Shown here: piece after piece, positions 1 through 10,777 of the stretch
How positions within the stretch are numbered: the first letter of the stretch is position 1
Layout of the letters: every line of letters starts with the position of its first letter
Assembly (NCBI GenBank): GCA_950295325.1
Contig: OX485805.1
Location: 28,197,501 to 28,261,500, forward strand
DNA length: 64,000 nucleotides
DNA from: Polytrichum commune
Taxonomy: Eukaryota > Streptophyta > Polytrichopsida > Polytrichales > Polytrichaceae
Direction of reading: 5' to 3'
The notes under the pieces: model-generated
Databases searched by the model: none
Told to the model about the DNA's origin: nothing
The model's input: the letters and a program-made list of their open reading frames with translations, nothing else
Program-made: the position numbers and the translations under genes

Positions 1-1127
1 ACTAGAGCTGGATTATGGTGCTCTGACTATGAAGATAATTCTTATGCGATGTGAGTGGATTAAAACCCAAGACAATCGAGGCAACCCCACATACATCCGC
101 GACGATGCAGGATTCCTTACAGTGAACTTCCGCCACAAACTCCCTCGCCTGGCAGACCCTTTCATCTTTCCGAGCCAGGCGACACAAATCTTCTTCTCAG
201 ATGTTATTGAAAGACCTGGGTGGAAAGTTGTGTTACGGAAAGAGGCACGAGCTAGACGGGAAGTGGTGGAGGTTGCAGACGCATTTATTTGCACATCAAC
301 GAAGAGTACCGGTTTAAGAGCTCCAGACAGATTGCCCGTTCCTGCAGGCACAATAAATCTAGTTGGTGCGATCGAATTGTCTGAGGAAGACAATGTGCTA
401 GCAAATGCAGGGTATTAGGAACTAATGCAATTTACTAGCCATGGCTGTATCATTCAAGTTGATGCGAAATTATGTTAAGGATTTAGGGTTTTCATGTAGA
501 TTCATTTTAGGTGCCGGGTCAAGTATTTGTGGCGTGTACATTCTTGTGTGCACTGTGTTCCCAATTTTGTGCAATTATTGAACATATTCAGCCACGAATA
601 TATCCTCATTGTCATTCCCTAAACAAGGAAGTTCCCCCCCCCCCAAGCAGAAGCTGCGTTGGCATCCGAAAAAATCAAACCCAAGTATTGTGGTGATGAA
701 GAACCCTATGACTGATAATCCGTCACTCAAAAAGGACTGCGATCACGTCATCATAACAAACTGCCCGTGAAACTTTTGTGTGATGACCTGGTTGTCCATG
801 TGAAAACATAGAGTCATTTTGTAGTCAAGTGACAGTGGAATACCCACGCATGGTAAGTCACTGTAGTGGACTTATATGACTGCGAGACTTCGTGAGACAT
901 CCGTCGTCTCCATCCAGCCTCATCCCAGTCTGTTCAATGGAAAAATGCGGATGAACGTGGCACGTCGCAGCAGGTTCATCTTTAGTCACACTCCATCACT
1001 ATGTAGTGACTCGAAGACCGTGGCTAGAGCTTGAGTAGTGCCAAAAGTGAATCTGGAGTCATTCAGAAGTAACTTCGGACATGAAGTCATTTCTTGCAGT
1101 CACATTTACCCCCGGTTTTTAGTAGTG
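1..1127 (+). mobile_element. CACTA (En/Spm) transposon, 3' portion
   Basis: The segment begins inside a transposon ORF carrying a DUF4216 domain (2-418) and ends at 1127 in a terminus that reads, on the minus strand, CACTACTAAAAACCGGG, the classic CACTA inverted end. Between 720 and 1110 short motifs around AGTCAC/GTGACT recur in both orientations, as expected for subterminal repeats of this superfamily. The bases after the terminus (1128-1130, AAA) would be the 3-bp target duplication, but the other end lies outside the window so this cannot be confirmed. 419-1110 otherwise holds no gene. Confidence 0.82.
2..418 (+). CDS. CACTA transposon protein, C-terminal DUF4216 domain (partial)
   Basis: Open reading frame entering from the left edge and ending at TAG 416-418. 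The frame is open from base 2, before the first ATG at 29, and reads LELDYG then MKIILMRCEW, the usual start of the DUF4216 block in plant CACTA transposon proteins. Other family hallmarks follow: DDAGFLTVNF, then ADPFIFPSQATQIFF, then GWKVVLR. DUF4216 lies near the C-terminus of the CACTA transposase (TNP2-like) ORF; its molecular role is unknown. About 139 residues are visible with no internal stop, so this copy is young or once active. The catalytic transposase part, if present, is upstream of the window. Assignment is by motif recall, not database search. Confidence 0.85.
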   Translation, partial: LELDYGALTMKIILMRCEWIKTQDNRGNPTYIRDDAGFLTVNFRHKLPRLADPFIFPSQATQIFFSDVIERPGWKVVLRKEARARREVVEVADAFICTSTKSTGLRAPDRLPVPAGTINLVGAIELSEEDNVLANAGY

Positions 1128-3349
1128 AAAGACTTCAATGTTGTGATAGGATTACTTGACATGTGCAAAAATGAGAGAGGAACAATTTAAGAATGTTGGT
1201 ATGGGAAAGTATTTATGAAAGGTGGAGGGATAGTGCTCGTGGAGAGAGAGAATACATACAAAGAGAAGTGATGTTTGAGCATATTATTCTATTCAACTAG
1301 ATAAAATATCATTGCTAGAAGTCAAGAAATATTACTCAGAAATAAGTAATCACTTGTGTATATAAGTTATCCTATCATTATTCACCTCCTATAAAGACAA
1401 CTAATCATACTATATCGAAGTCACAAAAGTGATCGATTGTTTACATATTGGAGGAACTAAGAATAATGAAAAAAAATACATATACGCACAACAAATTGTG
1501 AAGATTTCCGTAATTTTATTAGTGTGATTAGATTACAGGGTGAGATTGTTATGCAATGAGTATCAAGTGACCTATATATAGAGAGAGATAATTATGATGA
1601 TTTCTATTAAAAATATATTGTAATGATTTATAGCTACATTTATTTGCTAACTATATTGTAGTGGAAGTCTATCATATAAACATAATTTATAAGAAGAGAT
1701 TAAAGAATTGAGAAAGATGTTAGGAATGATGCGAGGATGTTTCCTTAAGATATTAAAAGTTTAAGAAAGTTGAGAATTAGTCGAGGTATTGTCAGACATG
1801 TGGAGAGGAAGTCTTTCCTACATGATACGAGAATGTCCAACCACAACTTGGTGATTGATAAATTTATGGCCACCTACATCTTACCATAAAAACAACTCCA
1901 ATAATGAAGATCAATGAGTAGGAGGATAAGAAAAAAAACAAAGGAGGAGAGGGTTTCGATTTAAATGAGATAGTTAGAGAGTGTGATCATTTATTGATGA
2001 AGTGAGATCACTTAGAAATACTTTGCTACTTTGCTACTTGGAGAAAATGATAGATAATTGCTTGGAGGAGATTAAATACTTGGTCACTTGGTCACTTGGT
2101 ACTTAGCTACTTTGAGGGAAGGGTAACTAGCCACTTGGAATAGAAGTAAGAACTTGTTAATTGGGTACTTGGTTACACGTTATCTACAAAAGAGTTACTC
2201 ATAAGAGATTATTTTGTTGATTTGAAAGGAAGAAAGAACTTGGTACTTGGATACTTGGTACTTGGAACCTAGTTACTCGGTGCGTTAATTGGTTACTCGA
2301 TGGAATGACTATATGAAATTATAAAGAACACTTTGAACATTATAAGCTACTTGGTGCTACCTCTCGACATAGAAAATAACACTGACTTTATTTTTTTATT
2401 TTTTAAAAACTCCGCTATGAATTAAGAGAAGTTTAGCTATACAAAGGGAGTGGATTTGTATCATTACAAAAGAACATCGTAAGAAAAGAAAAGAAAAGTA
2501 CGGCATATGAAGAGTTGCAACATATTTGGAGAAGTAGTTGTGAGCTCGATCAATGCTAAGTAGTACCAATTGAGACAAAGAGACAACTACGGCACATAAA
2601 AGAAACTTGAAAGAGATCCGATATGCTCGAGTTAAATGATTAAGAGTAACCTTTCATTTGAAGGGGACTACTTGAAAAGATGTCACTCAAGAAAAACCTT
2701 TAAGAAGATCAAGACATCCATCAACATAGTGGAAGAAGTCATCAAAAAAGGAGAACGATAAGCAATTGAGGAGGAGATTAAGTAAGTCTAGTCACCTTGA
2801 TCCAAATGATGTTCTTGATCATTACGATGCGGTCAACCCCATGACAAGTAGAAGTAGTTGAGCTTTACAAATATTAGATGTGTAGTTAGAAAAATACTTT
2901 ATATTATATTATTATTGTGCATAGAATAATCTCCACAAATCCAAGAGACGTGTGAAATTGGGCACACATTTTGCGGTTGAAGTTTGTTTATGGTGTTGCT
3001 TCACTTAATTTGGCTTGTGTGTTGTGTTGCTTGACCAATTTGTTGTCCCACCTTCAAGTATGACAAATTCTCCACGTATCAACTTGATCGTTTATCCTGT
3101 CTTTTGAAGCTCGTTCATTTTTCCCCATTTTTAGCAAATATCTTATGTTGAGTTGGTGCCTTATCCTCATCTAGTCCAAATTGTGCACTTGTTAGTTTCT
3201 TGCAGTCTCATACATAGGTTGTTCTTGTCACCTATTTGAAAGAATAATTGGTTGAGGTCTAGTTTGATTAAACTTTCATGCCCACTATGCTTTAGTAGTA
3301 CGTGGTATGTCCCCAAAATGTGTGTTGTAAAAATCCTTAGATGAGTTGT
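1128..3349. other. Gene-free, AT-rich interval
   Basis: No ORF here resembles a known protein and stops are dense in all frames. It contains the degenerate ACTTGGT-type repeat listed separately and several A/T-rich runs. Confidence 0.6.
2040..2320. repeat. Degenerate short tandem repeat (CTTGGTAC-like)
   Basis: Words such as ACTTGGTCACTTGGT, TACTTGGATACTTGGTAC and TTGGTTAC recur about every 8-12 bases across this stretch, giving an imperfect minisatellite built on TACTTGG. No coding sense was found. Confidence 0.6.
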
Positions 3350-3357
3350 AGAGTGTT

Positions 3358-3986
3358 CTTGGGGGGGGGGGGTCACTTCCTCTTATATTAGTGCATACAC
3401 GTGCGCTATGGACTTATTTATTGGGGGGCTATTTACTTGCTTAAAAGATTATAAGGTATGGTATTTTTCAAAATAAAGGTAAATGCTTGTATTTTAATAC
3501 ACCTTATCAATAATTATATATTTTTGGGGAATCATTGAGAAATACCTTATTTTACTTATATTGCCAACGAAAATTCAAAAGAAGATTCCAATTCAAACAA
3601 CGTGTTGAAATTTTTCCTCCCGGCACGTAGGTAGAGAACATTAACTCCACATTGGATACGTTGGGTTAGTAAAGTTCAAGCCAGCCAACCCGCAAAGTCA
3701 TTCATCCAAGCTTTTTCCATAGAAAATTACCTCTTTTCATCCACTAGCACAAACCCTACCCTAGACCCGCTACCCCTAGTATTTGTTTCTACGTTATTTT
3801 ACATGTACTGACTAGATAAAATAGGCCATTATATGTGATGGTATTTTACATGTAAACATGTTTCATTATTTAAAATCCCCCTATATTGTATGTACATTTT
3901 TTGAAAAAAATATCTATAATGAATATTTTAGACCTTATTTTTAATCGCATGTTGTTTCTATGATTTTCGCAAGTGACCCCCCCAAG
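3358..3986 (+). mobile_element. hAT-like MITE, full-length copy 1 (629 bp)
   Basis: The left end is CTTGG followed by a run of G and then TCACT. The right end is AGTGACCCCCCCAAG, its inverted complement apart from G-run length. It is flanked by an 8-bp near-identical duplication, AGAGTGTT at 3350-3357 and AGAATGTT at 3987-3994. An 8-bp target duplication is the hAT signature. There is no transposase ORF, so it is nonautonomous. The same family recurs at 46031-46275 (short) and 62928-63534 (inverted). Confidence 0.85.
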
Positions 3987-4774
3987 AGAATGTTCACATC
4001 CTCATTTTTTGCCATATTGGTCAAGTTTAGGTCTGAGCTACATTTTCCCCTTCCAATATCTCTCTTACTTGTGTTATGTGTGCATTATTTGATAAAGAAG
4101 GAGAAATGATTGGCCACCTTCTTTAAGTTAAATGACCATAGGCTCATATTTTCATAGATTTTTAAATGGACTTGTAATCAAATTATGTCCCTTTCTAACC
4201 TTGACATGTGAGAGGTGTCGGGAGAGTTTAATGTTGTCATAAATGTCTCAAAGCTAGAGAGATGCAAGAATCTTATTCCTCAAATCAATGTGACGTGTGT
4301 CAATGACATGTATTGTCTCTAGAGCATTTTATTCTTTGTGAATTTGATGTTTGGGGTAATAAGGGTAAAAACATGTACGGTTGACAATGAGGTCAGACTA
4401 CATGCATGATGTTCACAAGGATTGGAGTCCCACATACATGCTAGTACAACATAACTACCAACACTGCAACTCAAAACTGGTAATAGCATTCTAGGTTTAG
4501 GATTAAGCACGAGTGACAACCACAAGCAAGTACGATAGGGTTTCTTTTGAAATTAGTCATGGCATTTGGTAAGAGATTAGAGGTAATAGAAGGATCATCA
4601 CTAGCTTGGAGTTAGAAAATGCAACACTACATTAGAGAAGGACAAGGATTTCTAAGGATCTAGGGTTTAAGATCCATAGTGGTTTACGAGGAGAACTCTT
4701 AGCACCATATTTGAGGGTTTAAAATAAAGCAACCCTTGCTAGCTCCCCTTAATTTATCTTCACCGTTTCTCAAC
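3987..4774. other. Gene-free interval
   Basis: No ORF or RNA gene could be supported here. Confidence 0.5.
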
Positions 4775-6480
4775 TCTAGCAGGTGTCACGAGCGCTAACC
4801 CTGCACATCCCACACGTAAGCATGGTTAACTCCCTATAGCTTGGACCTCCAAGCTCATAGCTTGGTGACCAAAGCCTCATACCCATTCATTTGGAACTCT
4901 CCCCTTAATAGGTAGCCAATGATTAGGTGCAAACTTCTATTCATGAAAGTCCAATCTTGAGTTGAACGTCGCGTTGCTGGAGCAACACTACAACCTAAAG
5001 CATACTTGGCAACTTTGCCCCCATATTGGGCCAATGCCCATGGAGGCCACACCGTTCTGCCACGGGCGGAGTTGGTTGGCAATGCCGCCTCCCCAAATAA
5101 GCCTCTAGGACTTTGGGCAAGGCCCTACCCCACTGTCAAGTAACCTATTGTCTCTCTCATAGGAGTTGGGGCTATGTAGACATTTTTCTTTAGCCGTTGG
5201 GTTGGAGTCCCCTAGCAGCTTCAAATCTCCATAACTTCATCGTCTAACCTTCGATTTTATCAAGCGACTGGTCCATTGACATTTACTCGTTGCGGAGATG
5301 TCGTTAAACTCCTCACTTTCCCCATTCGGGCAACGATTGAAGGATTTATGATTGTTCTAACTTCAAACAACTTTGTGTGCCACTCCCATGTCACTTTTGT
5401 CCCACCACAACGCCACTTGGAGTGTTGGACATTGTCCCTTGGCAATGCCCCACTCAAATTGCCATATCTCCTAACCACACCTCCGATTGGGGAGTTCTTG
5501 AGTACTCTAAAATCCATACATCATAAGCTACCCAATGCTCATGGCCTTACCCTTGTAACTCCTAGTGCCGCGCACCTCTTCATGAGGAGTGCATGAAACA
5601 CCATGGGCACAAGGGGGACCCCGGAGTGATACCCGGGACTTGTGGTGTTGTTGGTGAGGGGGCCTAAGTGATCCTAGTGTGGGTGAGGGCCCCGGGCGTT
5701 GGGAACGCCTCCCACACACGGACACTAGGAGTCATGAGGGAAGGTCATTAGCTATGCATAGCTTATGGCGTGCAGATTCTAGAATGCTCAAGAACACCTC
5801 AATCAGAGGTGCGAGCTAGAAGATATGGCAATTTGAGTGGGGCACTGTCCCATGACAGCGCCCTTGGACAACAATGGTCTGGGAGTGGCTCCCGGGACTG
5901 CCAAGGTTTGAACAGGCATAACTTACTCAATAATTGCCCAAATGAAGAAAATGAGGGGGTCTATTGGTATCTACATGAAACGTAGATGACAATGGAGTGG
6001 TCTCATGTGATCATCAGAGATCATACAAGAAAGTTATGTTGTTCTAAAGCTGCTAGGGGCATTTAGCCCCAGTGGCTAAGGGAAAATGTCTACTTGGCCC
6101 CAACTTTTGTTCGAGAGACAAAAGGTTTCTTGATGGTGGAGTAAGGGCCCTGCCAAAAGTCCTAGAGGCTTATATGGATGAGGTGATGTGGCCAAACCCA
6201 CCCGAGGCCATGGGCATTGGTCCAATGTGAGGGCATAATTGCCTAGTATGGTTCGGGTTGTTGTAGTGTTGCTCCGGCAACACGATGATCAAAATAAGAT
6301 TGGACTTTCATGAATGGAAGTCCACATCTAAGAATTGGTTACCGATTAAGAGGTGAGTCCCGAAAACAAAGTAGGTGGGTTGGTTCCCTTCCTATGAACT
6401 ATAAGGTCCGCGGTACGGGGAGCTAATCATTTGTATGACATAATGCGAAGGTTTAACGCTAGTGACCCTTGTTAGAAGTG
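4775..6480. repeat. Large fold-back (imperfect inverted repeat, arms about 0.7 kb)
   Basis: The left arm, about 4775-5535, is the diverged reverse complement of about 5755-6480. Matched landmarks: GTTGCTGGAGCAACACTACAA at 4973 pairs with TTGTAGTGTTGCTCCGGCAA at 6261; CTTTCATGAATGG near 6305 pairs with the segment near 4940; GGCAATTTGAGTGGGGC at 5828 pairs with the segment near 5450. The spacer (about 5536-5754) contains a GC-rich block repeated in inverted orientation just beyond the right arm. Large inverted repeats with no coding sequence are typical of fold-back or MULE-like elements, but I see no clear terminal motif or target duplication, so the class is open. Confidence 0.75.
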
Positions 6481-6514
6481 AAAATGGGCAAGATTGTTAA
6501 GGGGGCTAGCAAGG

Positions 6515-6700
6515 GGGTTGTCACACCTAGTCTCCGTGGGTGGGAGGTGTTCTCAACTCCCAGGGCCCTCACCCACACTAGGATCACTTGAGCCCTCTCA
6601 CCTATGGCGTCACAAGTCTTGGGTGTCACTCCGGGGTCCCCCTTGTGCCCATGGTGCTGCAGGCACTCCTCATGGAGAGGTGCGTGACATGTTATCCCTA
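6515..6700 (-). repeat. Inverted copy of the fold-back spacer (5570-5725)
   Basis: The block containing GGGCCCTCACCCACACTAGG and ACTCCGGGGTCCCCCTTGTG is the reverse complement of 5570-5725. The copy therefore lies outside the main fold-back and faces its own original in the spacer. This creates a second inverted pairing and could reflect an inversion, or recombination between arms. Downstream, 6690-6862 stays open in the plus frame (residues like SENLYDFYHGGVMGG) but matches nothing I recognise. Confidence 0.7.
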
Positions 6701-6862
6701 AGTGTGCTCAAATTTTTGGAGGGTGATAAGATGGGTTTGTTAGAAAAAACGGCGAGTGAGAATCTGTATGACTTTTATCATGGTGGTGTTATGGGAGGAA
6801 GAGTGTCGGATGAGGTTATGGCCAAGGTAGAGGAAGTTGAGGCTATTTGTGAATTTTTGTGA

Positions 6863-9518
6863 GTAGGTTGTGTTGTCGTGGGTGAAGCGGAGGATATCGA
6901 ATGTGGTTGCTAGTTGTGCTCATAGAATGTTATCAATACTCGGAAGGCAGTAGGTTATTTGGGTGTACCAATTTTATGAATCTTTTAGACTCCAACACAA
7001 CCAATGTACACACGTCGATGTTGGCTCCATCCCTCGTTAATAATAAAATATCAACACAAACTCACGTTACCCCACACCTCAAGTTTCATGATATCAAATT
7101 TTTATCAAACCCATTTTTGTCATGGGCAAACAATATGTATACTGGTTGTGGATGATTGTTGCCAACATCGTGATCAACCAATATAGACACCTTTCGCCCA
7201 ATCCCTTCATTGTGAATCCCAATCACTTCTTCATTGCGCCATGATATGATTTATTGGAAGAGTTGGTGTTTAATCCATTGTGGGGGGTCCTCTTTGCTCC
7301 TTTTGTCCACATGCCTATAAAAACAAAAAAAAGTTTCAAGAAACTATATTTTCCCAATCATAACCTACCATGATGTGATATTCATGGACCCTTGCTTTAA
7401 GTTTACATGTTGGCATCTTTGGACCATAGTCCATAATATCTTTAGTGGATGAAAATGTACATAGAATCCCACATGGCAAGTATGGACAATGTTAGTTGGG
7501 ATTGTAAGGAGTTTTTCATGATTTCTTTTGATTGTAGGCTCGACATAAGCTTTGGTGGCAATTAAGGTTCACATTGAGGGTTTGTGCCCTCCAAAACACT
7601 TTGGGCTATAGTCTATGGGACTTCTCTATGGTCTCATCCCAAAAGCATGGTATCATGTGTTATGGGGCCATTCACGGTTAGGGTACTACTTTTGGCCATC
7701 TAACGGAAAACGGATTTTTTTGGATAACTTCACATGCTTGGTATGCTTAGACTTGTATTGTGAAGCATATTTTGGATCATACCTACATTTCATACTCCAT
7801 ATCGAGTACACTGACAAAGTTAATTTAGAAGGAATAGGGTCATCTAAGATATCCTTTTGATTCCTTAAAGGACATTCAGGAGTGTTGTCTTAATTGTTCA
7901 CCTTAGGATCAAGGAATGAAAAGGACAACAAGAATCAATCGAAACAATCCCAATTTTTTTCCTCACACTCATCGTTCAAGTGTGTACCAATAGAACCAAA
8001 TATGTATTGAATAGCAATTGCCCAACTTTACATGTGGCACCAAACATGTCCAAATATACATATACTCACGGCCACACGTAAAAGGAACGGCTAGTATTAG
8101 AATTGGACCAAAAAATTTATATGAATGGACATATGACACTTTTACCAAGGTACCAAGATACATAACAGGAAATAATTGACCACCAATGCACACCTAAATA
8201 GCAAAAAAATGCCACTAATGTGGCTTAGGGTTTAGGGTGATTATTAAATAATAATAAAAATATTTCTTGATAAAGCTTATGAACTATCTACTTGTTTATG
8301 TAAAATTTATTGATCAAATAATAGTAAATCATGATTAAAACCAAGATTAATGCGACAAAGTCCTTAAGTCCTTTGTCCCGAAAGTAGTACCCTGATCGTG
8401 AATGGCCCCTTATGTGTTATTTGTCATTTGGCGTTATGTGTTGCTATAACGTTTCATTGAAATTATCATCATGTCTTTATATAAGACAAGTGAATATTAT
8501 GCACATCAAGGAACATGAAATAACTTACTTGGTATAGAAATGATATTCACAATAAAAAGTTATAGCAATGTGTAACCTTGAATGATAACCCACACTACTT
8601 AGACTAGTTGGTGTACTACATTTAGTTGTCTAATTAGTGTGGGTCACACTAATTCCCGATTACCCACCTCATTTAAAAATATATATAATTTGAAGCGACC
8701 CACTATAATTTCCAGTGTGAAAAACCAATATGGTTTTTTGTTTGCATATTTGTATGAAAATTCAAGGCAAGGCAAGGACTATAATTTTACTAATGTAAAC
8801 CAAGGCACATACTATAAAATTAACGTGGGCCACACGAATTTCCAACCCATGTGAATTTCCCACCCACACTAATTAGATAAAACATTGTAGTTGGAGTAAT
8901 AAGTTAGAGGAGGGGTTGTTTACACCATGGACCACGAAGTTATCCCATGTCAGATGGCCTTTTTCCAATGGTTGCACTTCATGGTCATACTTCTATGGTT
9001 AGATTTATGAAAAATTCAAAATTTAAAGCCTTTGGGCCCCTTACTAGTTGTAACCCGAATGTGGACCAAGAGGAGTGACCATGCACCAAAAAGTGGATGT
9101 GCCAGTTTTTTTTATTATATGTTCAAAAAGGAGATTTTTGGATTTTTCTTTTCCATGTTTTACTTTCTCCCCTTCTTCCTTCTTTCTTTTCTCTTAATTA
9201 CAGTAACGTTGGCCAAAAGAAATGAAAAGAAAAGAAAAAGACTAGAAAATAGAAAACATCATTTCTCTACCACGATCCCTTGACTTTTGCAGAAAAAAAA
9301 ACCTCTTTTGCCTCTCTCATTGCAAAACCCATTGGACCATAATGTAAGTTAATGTAGGCTTGAAAATAAGTCTTTGGAAGACCTCAAACTTCATAGTCAC
9401 TATGATATTTTTTCCTTGATGTAAACCAAAGTGGTCCTAGAACAAGTTCAATGACCAATCACATATTTTAGGAAAGCAAGGGACGACTTCATGGTCCATG
9501 ATGTAAACTACCTGTGAG
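6863..9518. other. Gene-free interval
   Basis: No recognisable protein-coding or RNA gene. Short ORFs at 6901-7155, 7615-7860 and 9032-9283 are of chance length, and the last is a T-rich then A-rich low-complexity tract. Confidence 0.55.
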
Positions 9519-9704
9519 ACCTGAGAATAGCAAGGAGCTATGCAAAGAGCGGGGTTAGGTTAGGGTTAGGACATCACTATGGACTTATCTCCTTTGTTTT
9601 GTGTGTTCATAAAGTTCCCTTGTCACTCCTCAACATAATCGCCTACATAACAATTCTTGTTGCCACAAGTTTTAGTTCATCACACTTGTCATTGTGGACA
9701 AGCC
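9519..9704 (+). repeat. Direct duplicate of the segment just upstream of HBS1, distal copy
   Basis: It shares with 10273-10502 the ordered words GCAAGGAGCT, GGTTAGGGTTAGG, CAATTCTTGTTGCCAC and CATCACACTTGTCA. The proximal copy additionally carries a CTCTTCTCTTCTC/TGTTC tract. The two copies lie about 760 bp apart and the interval is mostly filled by the Harbinger MITE, so a tandem duplication came first or the MITE inserted at its junction. Confidence 0.7.
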
Positions 9705-9707
9705 TAA

Positions 9708-10233
9708 TGCCCCCTTCCCACCTGACTTTAGCTGAGAACCAAAGTATTTCCTGCAAACCGGGTAAAACTCCCTCGGTTATAGCAGAGACATCCGGCTATC
9801 CCAATGCACTTACAAGAACTTGCTCCGGAGATTGTCAAGCATGTTTTACTTGAGTAGCTTTCACACATGTTCATTGTTTTATCTACCAAGCAATAAATGT
9901 TGGGTAGTTTTTGTCCCATCCCCAAATGCCTTACTACTCACCTATCTTACCATTAGTTTTTGTTAATGGAGCTCCTCATGCCCTCATAGCTAAGACTAAA
10001 AAGCAACCAATCATAAGGGCGGGAGGCGACACTTTTAAAGCTCCTATAATCTTGCCTCATGTGTTAGGTACTGATGGAAGGGTAGGTCGGTGCTTGGGGC
10101 TTAAGACCTCCACTTGTAAGCCTTGCCACATCATTTGCCAACTAGGCTCGGCACTAGATAATGTCGATGGTGTGAAGGCCAGTTTGTTAGAACCAACTCT
10201 TAGTCTTAGCTAAAGTCAGGTGGGAAGGGGGCA
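9708..10233. mobile_element. PIF/Harbinger-type MITE, copy 1 (526 bp)
   Basis: The ends are perfect inverted repeats: TGCCCCCTTCCCACCTGACT at the left and AGTCAGGTGGGAAGGGGGCA at the right, continuing inward through TTTAGCT/AGCTAAA. The flanks are TAA at 9705-9707 and TAA at 10234-10236, the 3-bp TWA target duplication of PIF/Harbinger (Tourist) elements. There is no transposase; a 100-codon ORF inside is chance. A near-identical second copy lies at 18525-19049. Confidence 0.92.
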
Positions 10234-10272
10234 TAACCCTCCTCCAAGCTACTAATAAACTACCAGGTGGAG

Positions 10273-10502
10273 TAGCTGAGGTCTGAGAAAGCAAGGAGCT
10301 CTGCAAGGAGTGGGGATTAGGGTTAGGGCATCACACTGGACTCATCACTCTCCTGTCCTCTTCTCTTCTCTCCTCTGTTCTGTTCTGTTCTGTGTTGTGT
10401 TTGGTAGAGTTCACTCGTCAGTCGTTAAGTTAATCTCCTACAAGTTAATCAAGCAATTCTTGTTGCCACGAGTTTAGTCCATCACACTTGTCACCGTCGA
10501 CC
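10273..10502 (+). repeat. Direct duplicate upstream of HBS1, proximal copy
   Basis: Partner of 9519-9704. It lies 275 bp before the HBS1 start codon and includes pyrimidine-rich CTCTTCTCTTCTCTCC, a tract type common in plant core promoters. It may contain part of the HBS1 promoter, but no TATA box could be assigned with confidence. Confidence 0.6.
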
Positions 10503-10777
10503 TATTTGCTACTCGGAAAGTGGGATCGAAATGTCAGAAGGAGCCAAACGCTCTTCTCAGCTTCCAGTAGGAGTGTAGGTCCGTTTTCCAACTCATCAGT
10601 AGGCATCTGCAATTCAATCTGCAGAGCAGGGTGTCTGAAATTGCGACTAGGGTTTCCACCTCCATGACGTGTGGTCTGTGTCGCGGTAATAGGTCCTGCG
10701 AAGGACAGAAGGGGAGAGGAGCAACAGGTTTCCCGAGTCTGCTCTAGAGAGTTCGACGAGGAATTCGAGGGGCCACG

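Noticed and set aside
5276-5596. ORF of 106 codons on the plus strand, with an overlapping minus ORF
   Set aside because: Lies in the left arm of the fold-back, is open on both strands by composition and matches no family.
6690-6862. Protein-like tail SENLYDFYHGGVMGG
   Set aside because: Reads like coding sequence but has no family match and no splice context; too short to call.
9553-9575. Telomere-like GGTTAGGGTTAGG here and near 10313
   Set aside because: Only two units, inside a duplicated unique segment; not a telomeric tract.
9911-10213. 100-codon ORF
   Set aside because: Inside a noncoding MITE; the second copy at 18525 does not keep it open.
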